The translations under genes were made by a program, and so were the position numbers. The notes under the pieces were generated by a model. That model was not told the DNA's origin, made no database searches, and saw only the letters and a program-made list of their open reading frames with translations. A DNA stretch of 5,081 nt, from NCBI GenBank assembly GCA_001399705.1, contig LJCR01000223.1, positions 1-5,081 on the forward strand. Reading direction: 5' to 3'. The stretch comes from Kouleothrix aurantiaca (GTDB taxonomy: Bacteria > Chloroflexota > Chloroflexia > Chloroflexales > Roseiflexaceae). Position 1 is the first letter of the stretch, and each line of letters begins with the position of its first letter. This document shows positions 4,971 to 5,081 of the stretch, in pieces.

Positions 4971-4994
4971 CTTCGCGCCTTCGTGTCTTCGTGG
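4971..4994. repeat. Three-copy octanucleotide tandem repeat (CTTCGYGN)
   Basis: CTTCGCGC, CTTCGTGT and CTTCGTGG are contiguous. The reverse strand reads CCACGAAG-ACACGAAG-GCGCGAAG. The last copy runs into an inverted repeat, GTGGTTC (4991-4997) with GAACCAC (5007-5013), a 7-bp stem enclosing a C-rich loop. Confidence 0.6.
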
Positions 4995-5040
4995 TTCCGT
5001 CCCCCCGAACCACTTTGGCGCCTACCCGACTTTTGGCCGA

Positions 5041-5069
5041 TTGACGCCGCCGCCCGCCTCTGGTATGCT
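5041..5069 (+). promoter_or_regulatory. Sigma70-type promoter for a gene beyond the right edge
   Basis: TTGACG (5041-5046) and TATGCT (5064-5069) are separated by 17 bases, with a TGn extension (TGG, 5061-5063). Transcription would start near 5076, and only about five bases of transcript are inside the window. It follows the terminator and repeats, consistent with the start of a new transcription unit. Confidence 0.65.
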
Positions 5070-5081
5070 GCCGGGCACAAG

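Overview
The window looks like a high-GC bacterial chromosome segment, most likely Chloroflexota (Chloroflexales-type). I infer this from the GC-rich alanine-rich proteins, the mix of gene families, and intergenic palindromes of the GCCCG...CTAAAG...CGGGC kind. That style is my recollection of such genomes, not a database match, and no rRNA or other firm phylogenetic marker is present.

Bases 1-760 carry a MazEF toxin-antitoxin pair on the minus strand. It has a near-consensus sigma70-type promoter and a perfect palindrome placed as an autoregulatory operator; the toxin runs off the left edge. Just upstream (about 614-818) two protein-like fragments on opposite strands abut near base 720. One is a C-terminal tail on the minus strand whose stop codon lies inside the mazE -35 box; the other is a C-terminal membrane helix on the plus strand. 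They look like the scar of a rearrangement.

Bases 852-2011 hold two plus-strand genes coupled by an ATGA overlap: a membrane-anchored protein with a PsbP/DcrB-like extracytoplasmic domain, then a protein with a disordered N-terminus and a domain resembling emfourin-type protease inhibitors. Bases 2012-2575 have no large gene but are rich in signals: an 8-bp hairpin, an extended -10 element, a ten-codon reading frame followed by a perfect hairpin, a strong intrinsic terminator, and three exact, same-orientation DnaA boxes (TTATCCACA).

Bases 2576-3592 encode a tandem-GNAT acetyltransferase with a strong ribosome binding site. The next gene (3626-4576) is the oddest: its first ~50 codons are the start of an ABC-exporter membrane domain, and from there it continues in frame as the C-terminal ~265 residues of a glutamine synthetase. 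The glutamine synthetase N-terminal domain and the exporter remainder are both missing. It is either a deletion fusion or an assembly chimera. It ends in a strong terminator (4675-4705).

Bases 4577-5081 contain no gene. They hold a four-copy heptamer repeat, a cluster of REP-like GC-rich palindromes (4716-4948), a three-copy octamer repeat, small hairpins, and a good promoter (TTGACG-17-TATGCT) pointing out of the right edge to an unseen gene. No previously undescribed multi-gene system is evident. The strongest leads are the in-frame fusion and the DnaA-box cluster.
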